Assembly (NCBI GenBank): GCA_037447605.1
Contig: CM074806.1
Coordinates: 2,407,089 to 2,456,112, forward strand
Length of the DNA: 49,024 nucleotides
Reading direction: 5' to 3'
From: Zygnema circumcarinatum
Lineage: Eukaryota; Streptophyta; Zygnematophyceae; Zygnematales; Zygnemataceae
The notes below the pieces were generated by a model. That model had not been told where the DNA came from. It made no database searches and saw only the letters and a list, made by a program, of their open reading frames with translations. Made by a program: the position numbers and the translations under genes. Positions 11,532 to 21,623 of the stretch are shown piece by piece. Position 1 is the stretch's first letter; each line of letters starts with the position of its first letter.

Positions 11532-14089
11532 GGGACTCGTGGCGTTCAGCACAAGAACTAGCAAAGTGAGTCGTACATTCATCCCCACTTGCATTTGGTA
11601 TAACACACACAGCACAAGGACGAGCTAAACAACTGCACGCAAGTTTGAAAATGGTGACACTGACCAACATGCATGTGCCAAATTACGTGCTTAATGTCAG
11701 TTTCAAGTCAAACTGTCGCATTCAACTATGCTCTGTTAAAAGCATGGCATGCTGGTTTCTTCCCCAAAGAAATTACACAACAATACCTGTGTGTGCTCAT
11801 AGAATTGCCGAATCTCCGGCCTCAGGTCGGTGCCTTTCCGTGCCTCCGGGTCCAGAAAGAGACGCATCTTCTCTACCTGCACAGAAAAAATGGCATGCTT
11901 ACGAACTTTGTAAAGTATTGAATGGGCAACAGGAATGGAAGACCTTTCAAGACTGCCTACATCACTCAAACTAGCCCACAAAAAGACTAGTTTAAGTGAA
12001 TTCGGTCCAATTCAGAAGTAAGTAGAAATTCCAGGGCTTCTCCACAAGGGTAGGGGCATGCAGTAAACCTGCGAATACACAAACATGGGTGTTTTTTGAA
12101 TGCTGAAATTCCATTCATTGTTTCCCTTTATTTTCAGGCCACCCGGAACTCACCTCTAAAAGCTTAATGCAAGTGTCTGCGCTCCCTGTGGCAACGAGTC
12201 TGCCATCTGGGCTGAACCGTGCACACCTCACAACATTCTGAGGCAGAACAAAGCCAAGGGAGGGCATGAATGCGGGGGGGGGAGGGAGGGAGAGGGAGGG
12301 AGAGGGAGAGAGCGAGGAGAGGAAAGAAGGGAGGGAGGGAGGGAGACCGATTGAAAGCCATGCTAGAAATTAGAGTGAAATATGGAATACATATTTCTTG
12401 CTGCTTTGATTAATGCAATAGCAACGGCATGTGGTCATGCAAAAACCGTCCACTTGAACTCGAGCTGTCTGACCTCATCATAACCCAGGCGACTTTACGA
12501 AGTAAACACATTTCTGCAATACTAAACAATGTCAGCAAGACAAAAGTCTTGATGCTTTTGACGATTGACTTAAAACTATGAAAAAAGAAAAAGAATAAAA
12601 AAGTGGAGAAGGGCTCAAATGAGGAGCACCTGCCTTATGCTCAGTTACATGCTTCGACTCATGCGCAGGAAACGACCGAGAAGGATCCTTAACTGGGCCG
12701 CTGCTTCCCGCCCCCAGCCATGGCCATGGCAGCAGAAGGAGGAGGTGAGGCGCATAGGGAGCCGGCGCAGCCATAAGGAGCGCTGCCACCTGCACCGTAA
12801 TGGGCCTCCTGTCACGCTCAAGGAACGCTCTGCTATGGACTCTCTAGCTACCTCTTCAGCGGAACAAACGTAGATAGTTAGTCATACTTATTGTTCATGG
12901 AGAATATCACACACCTGAAATCGAGTGAGGCACCAAGAGGAGGCAGCGTGGTGCCTTGCGTTACGCCGGTAGGTGGAAACGCATTTTCTGAAGTGATTGG
13001 TCTAGTCCCGCGTTTCGCCTCCTCCTTTTCTGCGGCGAGACCCTGCAATGCAGGTGCAGGGAACATATAGGGTTCATTTCATCTCCATGGATAGAGATAC
13101 GTTCTGTCATCAACTCGCGATGGTTTGCAATTGTCCCATCCTACTTTAGAAATTCACAAAATAGCAGTTAGCTATTGGCTAGTTAGGCTAAGGCTATTAC
13201 GATGCACGCGCGCTGGAGCACTTCACCAAACTAAAAAATGAAATTTGCCGAATTAATAATGAGACAATGCTTGAGTTCTCTACTTCACAATGCCAGTCTT
13301 TGCGACAGTTGGCATGAATTAACATCGTCTTTTTAAAAGCTGACATCTTTAGCCCTGAAGCCGTACCCGATTAGAATGCAGTCCTATTTACAATTTGTAA
13401 AATATGGACGAAAAAGAGGTCATTTTAAAAGAGAAAAACCTGAATTAAGATTCAACCACTGCCCGATAAAATTCTTCTACGACATCTGCAGCTTTTCAGT
13501 CGAACCATACCTTGCGAACGAGAGCCAACAGCCTGCCACGTGGGACTTCCGGGTCGAGCGGCGCTAGGGTTACACTGCTCACCATTTTGGCTGCCTGATC
13601 CCTCCCTCTCGCACGATGCGCCACCATAAATCTCAAAAGCATCCTCCCTCTTCCTAACCCTAACCCTCTCCATTCGCCCTCGCCCTCACCCTCTTTCAAC
13701 CTCACTCTCACTCTCCCATTCTCTCTCTCTCCCTCCCACCCGCCCTGCCTCCCTCCCGAGTGATTCTCTATCTCTACAACTCATGAAACCCTCGCAGACG
13801 TCCTTTGGGCCCACGAACTCTAATCTCCATACAAACTCTAGAACGATGTAAAGCATGAACATGGCATTCCAAAAGATCTCATAGGTCCATAGGGTCTTCA
13901 AGAATTGCATGGCGAATTTTTAGGGTTTTTTAGGTTTTTGGAGCTCCAGGAAACACTTAGAACATACAAAAGGCCACTTCCTGCAAACTCCCTCCGCTCC
14001 TCTAACCAGCGCACCTGCGAGTAGCCGTCATCCCGCAGCTGTGCCGCGACGAGCACATAGAGGTCGAAGGGCAAGAAGTCCGCCGCCAT
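9220..14089 (-). CDS. CSTF50: Cleavage stimulation factor subunit 50 (CstF50/CstF1), WD40 protein
   Basis: The exons in transcript order are 14089-14015, 13594-13511, 13042-12915, 12789-12630, 12237-12154, 11876-11787, 11411-11341, 11225-11174, 10958-10901, 10739-10639, 10348-10194, 10038-9930, 9639-9583 and 9378-9220. The total is close to 460 residues. The N-terminal dimerisation segment (LYVLVAAQLRDDGYSQ) precedes a linker and WD40 repeats. Family-specific stretches include AGTDHPIAHLYNVNTFQCF, DTHNVRSVAFHPCGDY, DGGVRLWDGVSAHCIR, FGKDSAVRLWEVASG and CGTDRSVRFW at the C-terminus. CstF50 acts in the nucleus in mRNA 3'-end cleavage and polyadenylation. The exon 3/exon 4 junction is uncertain: the best donor (12914) leaves the wrong phase, so a nearby donor is probably used. 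The intron after exon 4 fits only if it begins with GC. Exon 4 encodes an unusual leucine/proline-rich insert before the conserved FPAHESKHVTEHK. Confidence 0.93.
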
Positions 14090-14394
14090 GGCTGCCCCTG
14101 CTCCCCCCGCCCGCCCGGACAGGAGCGCGCCCGGCAGGCCTGCCCTCCCCCCCCCCCGGAGGTCGTCTCCAACGGCCACGCGCCCGACATCTCGCACGCG
14201 CCAATCCAGCCGTAGATCCTCACACCTTTCGACGTGGCACATCCAACGGTTGGCTACTCACCATCGCGCATGCAACAATCCGACGGTGACCATCTCACGA
14301 CACTCCTCGTGGTTTCTCTAACGGCCAATATCCGCAAGCCTCGCCCGTGTCCGCACCGTTGTCTTATGCCCCCCTCGCCGCGTGAGTCCGCCCG

Positions 14395-15165
14395 CCCGCC
14401 CTTTGATCGATGTGCGTTTACTTCCTTGATGAGCGCGCTCTGGCGCATAGTGTTGTGCGCGACGCGGTTGCCGCGGTGGAAGAGGAGGTCGCTCCTTGCG
14501 TGACCGCGAGAGCCGAACCACATTGTGGGCCCTCGGCGGACCGCTCACGGGGCGCGAGGGGTCCGGCCTGATCTCGCTTTGATGGGCGATGCTCGGAGCA
14601 TGTTTGGGGATGTTGTGCTGGTAGTCCCGACTTGCTGCGGTCCATTGTCTTGCGCCGCAGCATGAAGATGGTGGTTGCTGCTCGCGATGCGGCTCCGCCC
14701 ATGGAGAGCGAGTGCACACGCCGCGACTCTGCAGACGAGTTTCTTTCCCATGGCCGTTGAGACCTTCAGTTGCCGCCATGCCCGTTTGGATGCTTCCTTT
14801 GCCAGCGCGCCCATCTCGTTTTCAAGATGCATGGCCTCGGAAGCCTTCCCTCGGCTATGCTCACAGCCTTTGTCGACAACGCATTTATGTAGTCCAGTGG
14901 CGGACCGACATATACAAGTTTGAGGTGGCTTAGCTTCCCAACAGGTTTTGAAAATTCAACTTTTTTTTTATTTTATCTTATGTATTTTATACTGAAAAAG
15001 GGCTTAGCTCTCCCCTCAGCACAAATCTTGGATGCGCCACTGCATACAGCGTTGCCGCGCCTCCACACTCCTTCACCGCGCCACGGCTGTCAGTGACCAT
15101 CGTTCGCGGTGGGCGGCCGCAGTGCCTCCCTCACAGTGGCCTCGACCTGCCTTCGAGGCAGGCCA
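14395..15165 (+). pseudogene. Decayed LINE 3' part (endonuclease-domain end of the ORF), plus orientation
   Basis: Pieces in shifting frames match the C-terminal part of the LINE at 21.8-23.8 kb. Examples are ALAHSVVRDAVAAVEEEV against LAHNVVRDAIAAVAQEA, GVRPDLALMGDARSMFGDVVL against GVRPDLALMDGARRIFGDIVL, and QRCRASTLLHRATAVSDH against LQRCLASTLLRRAAVVGDH. Stops and frameshifts are frequent, so this is an old 5'-truncated copy. It is interrupted at 14895-15042 by a small palindrome-ended element. It lies just upstream of the CSTF50 start, in the space shared with the glycosyltransferase gene. Confidence 0.8.
14895..15042. mobile_element. 148-bp hAT-like MITE nested in the LINE remnant
   Basis: The segment begins CAGTGGCG and ends CGCCACTG, an inverted repeat typical of hAT-type elements. 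Removing it rejoins the flanking LINE homology (RQRIYV... and LQRC...). Its inside is AT-rich and non-coding. No clean 8-bp target duplication is visible, so the class is inferred from the termini only. Confidence 0.55.
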
Positions 15166-17293
15166 CAGGGTGCTGCGGCGCGGCGGCTGGGCCTGTAAGA
15201 GGGAGGTCCGCCCGCAGCTTCTTTCGCAGTATAGTGACCTGTTCCGCCGGAGCTGTGGTGGTCGCCGCGTGGTTCCCACGTTCCTGCTTGCGTCCCCGCC
15301 GCCATGGCGCCACGCCTCACACCTCCCTCCCTCCCTCCGCCACATCGGCGCTTCGCGTCACTCGCACGCGGCGGTTTCGCGCGATTCCTGCTTCGTCAAA
15401 CTCGCCAATGGCGGTTTGCCACGTCACTACAACTCCACACGTGTCGCGTTTCCATTGGAGGTGGTTGACTGCAGTTCGCAGCCCAGCGCTCAAGGCCGCT
15501 TCTCGCCCCCCTCAAAACGTCCGTACGTAGTCCGTGCGTACGGTAACGACGTACGGACGCACGGCCGCCCGCCCCACCCTGCCCCGCTGGACTGGATGTG
15601 GACCGATGCCGGCGTCCGCCTCCGCCGCGCTCGGCCACAGCCAGGCAGCCAGGCCATGGCGGCTGCAGGGGGAGCAGGGAGGGCCGGCGAGAGGGGAGGG
15701 CGGGAGGGGAGCACGCGGACGAGGAAGGGGACGTCCAGTAGCGGAGCAAGCCGTGGAATTTCAGGAGGTCTGGCTTAAGGGAAAGCGCCGTCGTCTGCCG
15801 TTGTGTCTAGGTCGTCGACACTGCTCGCGTTCGTTTTCCAGAATAGGAAGAGATTCAAACTCCTCTGGGATTTTCAAAGGAATCGTGGCTGCGGATTATA
15901 GGCTTTTAATCTAAAAATCTGGTTCGTTTTCTAAATCGTTCGTGTTTCAGGGACTCGCGACCACCTGTTCAACTGTTCTTGAAACGCGCCAGTTGTCCCT
16001 TCTTCCCCGTTTTCCTCTCGCATTTTCATCTATTGCTTACCGAATTAAGTTAGTGTGCGTTTGAACTGAAGACTGTTTACCGATGAGAGCAGAAAATGCG
16101 TACCAAGCGTCCTCTCCCTCTAAGAGCCGCTGCAGAAACTACGGAACCCCTAACATTGCAATATGGGCTTCATGCTTCCGGTTAAACGGAAGTTTAAGGT
16201 GATTCCGAGGGCGACTCGACCAGGGGATCTCATTTTATTATTTCGGCGGCGTTAGACCTTCAAACAGCGTCACTTTTGTGTTCGCTTTAATTCACAAGCA
16301 TGCATCAACGAGCGTATATGAAGGGGGGGTTTAACTGGTCCATGCCTCCCCCCAAAAGCCAATCAGGAAAGGGTAACTCGGTGAGCATTCTGTACAATCT
16401 GTATTCGACTCTTCAAATTTCATGACCGGGACTATTTTGTAAAGTCTTTCATTCCGTTTCTATAGAAAGATGTCTGCATCTTTTAAATTTTATTGTATTG
16501 TAGGCTCTCCGATTCCTGGCACGTAGACATAAGAGAAGCTGTTGACATAATTGAAGTTTTCATAGCGGCTTTCGAGCAGGATGTGTTTTGATCGATGACT
16601 ACAATCGAAAATGCAGATTAGGAGCTTTGGGAGCGGTAGAGCTTTAAGATGTTTAGCTCAATTGCACTATGTGGCCGTCCGTCTGGTTGGTTACACTAAC
16701 TAGGTGTGGTCACTGAAAGGTTGCGGCATATTTTAGTTTCAAGGATTGCGGTTAATTACTCTGCCTCTTGAACCGACAAAGAATTGCATTTATTCTCTCA
16801 CCGTTCTTCAAACAGCTTAAAGCTAGGAGTTATTTTGGGTCGAAATGGTCGAACAGGAGAGTTTCCCGCAGGACATTGGGGAGGCTGTAGAGGCTTTAGC
16901 CCGTACAAATAAAGGGAAAATGAATGAAGGCAAGGGAGGGTTCATAGGGTTCTGCCAATGAGGAGGGATGGGGAGGGGGTGAATCTAAGGTGGGACTGAA
17001 GATTAAATGAGGAGGATTGGCGACATAGAGGGAGGAGTGGGCGCAATTGGTGCATAAGAGAGAATGCAAGGATGTGTGTGTGAAATAGGGATATCGCTGA
17101 CCAGATGCAACGAGAAAATTCTGAAAAGTGGTCCAACGCAACGGTGAAGCAATTGGGTTTTTCGATTTTTTCGGAGTTTTCGGGTTTTATGTTTCCTTGT
17201 TCTCTACAAGCTTACAGCTTGCCGGCTCTGCATTCTTAACTATTTTTTACTTAGCGCAAACGTGCCAGTCCTGCTAGACTTTTCCCTTGGCAG
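15166..17293. other. GC-rich then AT-rich stretch upstream of the glycosyltransferase exons
   Basis: 15166-15780 is GC-rich with long open frames and CpG content, and has GTAC palindromes at 15521-15556. This may be the promoter, 5' leader or first exon of the glycosyltransferase gene. 15780-17293 looks like intron. No open frame near 15655 joins to the next exon in phase through a good donor, so I do not call a first exon. Confidence 0.4.
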
Positions 17294-20278
17294 TATGGCT
17301 TACTACATGGCATCCTGGTGATTGGGGCTGGCCAGGGCTCACCCTGCTGCGATCGCCTCTCCAACCCTCTATTCTTCCTTATTTTTGTTCTGTCGGCCTT
17401 TTTGGCGGTTTCTGCCGGGGTGCTATCTCTTTCGGAGTACTGGACAGGAGAGATGGTTCAAGGGAGTGCATGCTTGCCATGTGGCACGTTGGGCGGCTTA
17501 ACCCGAGATTGGAATGAGGGAACTCCCAAGGGATGGGAGTTCTTCAAGGATGCACGTGTGCTATTGGTGTCGCACGAGTTGTCCTTTTCAGGTAGTCCTC
17601 ACCGGACCCTTGGATTAAACCGCTACACTGCACAAGAGGCCTCTCCTTTACTTAGGTCGTATGGGCTTCATGTAGACAAAAGGCAGAGAATGGCGATGAA
17701 CTCACTTTGACGAAGTTGGTGTGGAAAGAACACAGGAGACCCTTAGGGAAATTGTAGTGCACAAGGGTGGACTCGTAGTCTCATTGCATCAGCAAGCCTG
17801 TAAGGTATCTAGTAGAAGGCGGCTGTTGGATTCATTTAATCTAACGAGAGCTGGTTTGTTTTGACGTTTCTCAGTAAACAGTGGTGCCTGTGGTGGCGGC
17901 GGGGTGGCAGAACCGGCACAGCAACTTATGGAACTGGCGGCTCTTTTGGTGAAGGCTGAAGCACGGGTTACATGGGTGACCAATCAGAAGGAAACACATG
18001 GAGAGCATCTGGAGGTTGAGCAGCGACTGGAGGCCAAGCTGATGGCTATGAAAGTTGGAGTGAGTGTTACTTGCGCTTCTGCTGGTTGTACACCGTTCAC
18101 TGACTAGTTGACAGCTTCCAATTTTGAGCCATTTATTCAGCTGGATAAAGGTCGAATATAGTAGAATAGACGCAAGGTCGCTTAGGGAGCCATTCGGCCA
18201 TGTCCACGAGCCTCTTTCCCTTAGCACCCTAAGGTTTTCCCACAGCTTTCATTCACACTGCCACTTCACTTGCGTCCTGCAGGTAATGGACGCAAAGTCA
18301 GAAGAGATCTCAAAGGTTTTGACAAGCGCAGATACTGTGGTGTTGAACTCCATCTTGGCAAGCCGCTTTCTGGATAGTATCCAGACCCCGGAGCTGTTGC
18401 ATGCTGTTTTGAAGAAGACTGCATGGTGGCTCCAAGACCAGAAGTTGCAGTACGTCCAGCAGGCACTCCTGCGGCATCTCCCTGAAGCCGCTGCTGTCAT
18501 CGTTGAATCCAAAGCAGCTAAGGAGTTTTGGCGGCAGGCAGTGACGACTTCCATAAGGTAAGTCTTTGGCAAAATAGTCATCGTGAGCACAATTCACAAG
18601 CAAGGTAGAGAGAACAGAGTGTTGAGAAACTAGAGCTTTGCTAATGTCCAGCATTCAGCCTATTGGGCTCATCCAGCTTTTCCATGAAGTTACCCAAACA
18701 GAGGCATACACACTTAATCTCACTGTTTTCTGCATGCGTTATCCTTAGTGGCTTCGTCCTGTCGTTGCGTTTTTACGGCTCTGGGAATGTATCTGTCTTA
18801 GTCCAAATGAACAGTCCCTGTGTGTTGAATAATCTCCTCAAATTTACTCCCCCCTTTTCCAGCAAGGACCTCCTGCGTGTCCACGTGGTCCCCCCCGGCC
18901 TCTCCCGGGAGGTGGCTGAGCTGGCAGACACCCCTGTTGCTTGCCGGCATCTCTCGCAGTTCGTGCGAAGCACAGTAAATCTGGATGAGTCGGCCTTTGT
19001 TGTTTCCATCATTGGTGGTATGACCTCACCCTATTTCCCCCTCTCGCTATTCTTTCCCTCTCTCTACCTCTCTTCCCCTCTCCTCTCCCTTGTGGGGACA
19101 GCATTGGCATGTGGATGTCTGACCATGGTCAGCATGGGGAGAGTCGGGGCGCAGCGTCAACAAGAGCGGCAGGACAGGATCTTTTCCTACGCGCTTTCAA
19201 ATCAGCGGTTGACACGTGTCAGGCGGACGGGTCTTCATTGGGTGGGCCGCTGCAGGCCCTCCTTGTGGGGTCCAATTGGGAAGATCAGCCAAAACTGGAA
19301 ACGGAACTGCGGCAGCTCGTCAAGACCAGTGGGCTGCTGACAGCTGTCGCGTTTGTAAACCAGACGAAGGATATCGTGCCATATTTGGCTGCCTCTAACG
19401 TGCTCGTGCAGAATGGGCAGGTGAGGAGTGAGAATGCGAACGAGGGGATATCGTCAGAGTCATCTTGCTGTGGAGTCTTGGAGTTTCATGGGAAGGAACA
19501 GTCTCAGTGCAACTTTCGCTGCTGATTCTACAATTGTGCAGCTTTTGTCTCTTTGATCCGTATAGGGGTTTTTGGCAAAGTAAAGTAAGTATGTGCTTCG
19601 GTCGCCTTTATATTTGAGAGGTAATCATAAATGTTTTTCTCTCTCCTGTTTTGTTGGGGGGTGATTCGGGAAAGAACAGGCACAGGGGGAGGTGTCCCTG
19701 CGGACGGTAGTCTCAGCCATGGCTTTAAGACTGCCTGTCCTTGTAAGCCCACTTACACAAAGCTTACTTTGCTTGCCCCTCTAATTTCTCCATGAAATGG
19801 TGGAGTATGTGATGTTATGGGTCCACCTGCATAAGAGGGGAACGAATGGAGCGTTTACTCTTGTGTCCATGTTGCTCACATAGTCTTACTATGCCGCCCC
19901 CCCTCCCTCCCCCCCTCACCTTTCCACTCTCTCTACCCGCCCTCTCTTCCTCTTCCTGTGCTCGTGCAGGCTGCGGCCATTCCGGACAGCATGGAAATTG
20001 TAACCAACAACAGCAATGGCATTTTGCATCCTGTCGGCAAAGAGGGCGTTCCTGTGCTTGCAGCTACCATTGCTGAGCTGGCACTCGACCGCAAAATGTT
20101 GAGCAACGTTGGAAGACGGGGCTTTGAGAAAGTGAGGGAGACGTATTTGGAGAGTCATTTCGTAGAGAGGATGGGGAAGATCCTAAAGGGCGTGTATGAT
20201 GCCAAGGGCCAGGCAGAGCTGGTGAAGAAGATGAAGAGAAAGAAGCAGGTGAGGCTGGTCACCGAGGTTGTGAGGTAG
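17294..20278 (+). CDS. Plant glycosyltransferase, GT4/GT-B family, N-terminal signal anchor
   Basis: The recognised exons are 17294-17591, 17911-18059, 18283-18557, 18863-19017, 19155-19420, 19680-19742 and 19970-20278, all GT-AG with consistent phases. The N-terminal exon is missing, so the start is partial. The first visible exon has a hydrophobic anchor (PLFFLIFVLSAFLAVSAGVL), then VLLVSHELSFS. The GT-B core follows: LMELAALLVKAEARVTWVTN, GQDLFLRAFKSA, QALLVGSNW, VLVQNGQAQGEVSLR, and SMEIVTNNSNGILHPVGKEG. The pattern and exon set resemble a conserved plant group of Golgi-type glycosyltransferases of unknown acceptor. The EX7E motif is altered: the first Glu is kept (QGE) but the second position is Ser, and the usual phenylalanine-glycine pair between them is absent. 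The protein may therefore be catalytically changed. Confidence 0.88.
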
Positions 20279-20677
20279 TTGCTGCGGCGGGTTAGGCGCA
20301 AAAGAAACATACTTTTCTCCTTCTTCCGCGAAGGTGATGGCATGAGCGAACCTGTGGAGTGCTCCTTGTGGTTCCGTACACCCCCCCCCCCCCCCTTCCC
20401 TCGTTCCTGTTGGGGCCATTGCCGGCTTTTCTTGCTTGGGTGCTTTGGGCCTTGTTCCATGCATGCAATCCAAGGTCATGTGGGCATCATGCAACTCCAG
20501 ATCGGAGGCTGCAACGCACCTCTTCGGAAGCTACGTTTCGTTTACTTCAGTGGAGACAAGAAGGGTATTGACACATAGGAATATATTTTGTAAATCTCCC
20601 GTGGAAGCATGCGAGGGCAAACAATTACGAGGTCTGTGTATGACGTGTGTGCTAGTTAGAAAACTCAGCAGAGTATG

Positions 20678-21400
20678 CCAATGGTGCAACCATTGCAATG
20701 GTTGGCTGGCTCGCGATCCAATGGTTTGCAACAATTGGCAATGGTTGTTTCGGTTCGACGCCAATGGTTCGCAACCATTGCAAAGGGAATGTCAGATTCA
20801 ACAAGTTGTTCATAAGTTTGACACCAAAACAAGTACTCCGGTGAGATCGCGATACGCTTGTAGAAGAGTACTTCAATGATTTTTTTTTGTTAGATTTCAT
20901 AGACTCTGACATGCCTTGATGATCGGCAAGCATTGGACGCAACCAGTTATGAATTTAATGGTAGGTAATCATTGCAGTGGTTGGGACTATTACACAGAAA
21001 GTGCAATAAATCCAATGGTTGGCAATCATTGCAATGGTTGGAACCATTACATAAAAAGCGCAAAATTTTCTTTACCGATAGGCGAACTCGAATTCATGTC
21101 TCGCCTTGTATGAAAAGACGCACTCTAACCATTATTTAACACAATAACGAAATTTTCTATCTAAATGATAGAACTTTGAATCCAATGGTATAGGCCATCA
21201 TCATAGGCCATCATCGTTGGCCGTCATTGAATCCAATGGCTTCGGCTATTGGCAATGGTTGTTTCGGTCTTGTTGGCAACCATTGGATCCAACGGTTTCG
21301 ATCAATTGGCAGAGGTTGATTGGCTTGCGATCCAATGGTTCGCAACCATTGGCAATGGTTGGCTGGCCTGCGATGGTTCGCAACCATTGGCAATGATTGA
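20678..21400. repeat. Field of palindromic CCAATGGTT/AACCATTGG repeats in three clusters
   Basis: Clusters at 20678-20780, 20953-21052 and 21180-21400 share a short palindrome with arms CCAATGGTT and AACCATTGG around CGC or TGC. Good copies are at 20678-20695 (short centre), 20718-20738, 20761-20780, 21332-21352 and 21373-21390. Copies are joined by recurring linkers (GCAATGGTTGGCTGGC, GTTTCGGT). The clusters are separated by unrelated AT-rich DNA. I see no coding potential and no transposon ends. Confidence 0.75.
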
Positions 21401-21439
21401 TCCAATAGTCCGACCTGTGCTGTAGGTCCTTTGCGTATG

Positions 21440-21592
21440 TCCTTTGCGACCAGTTCCTCGTGGTTCCCCATGCTGCTTGTGTCCATGTACATTTTGATGG
21501 CCTCGCCATCGTGAGATCAATGCCATTTTCCCGTTACCTGTGCTGTTACTGCTGTAGTGCATTCATTCACATTCACATTTGCTCTGGCGACT

Positions 21593-21623
<31 letters not shown>
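21440..21623 (+). mobile_element. LINE 3' end with poly(A), plus orientation (5'-truncated)
   Basis: 21440-21533 is an inverted copy of 21624-21716, the 3' untranslated part of the larger LINE. It continues to 21598 and ends in an A-run to 21623. This fits a strongly 5'-truncated copy of the same LINE family in the opposite orientation, with its tail meeting the larger copy. Confidence 0.7.

Noticed and set aside
15032-15778. 248-codon plus-strand frame as a possible gene
   Set aside because: Its start is LINE remnant (QRCRASTLLHRATAVSDH) and the rest is unrecognised GC-rich DNA.
20678-21400. CRISPR-like array
   Set aside because: Spacing is irregular, the repeats are palindromes of varied length, and the context is eukaryotic.
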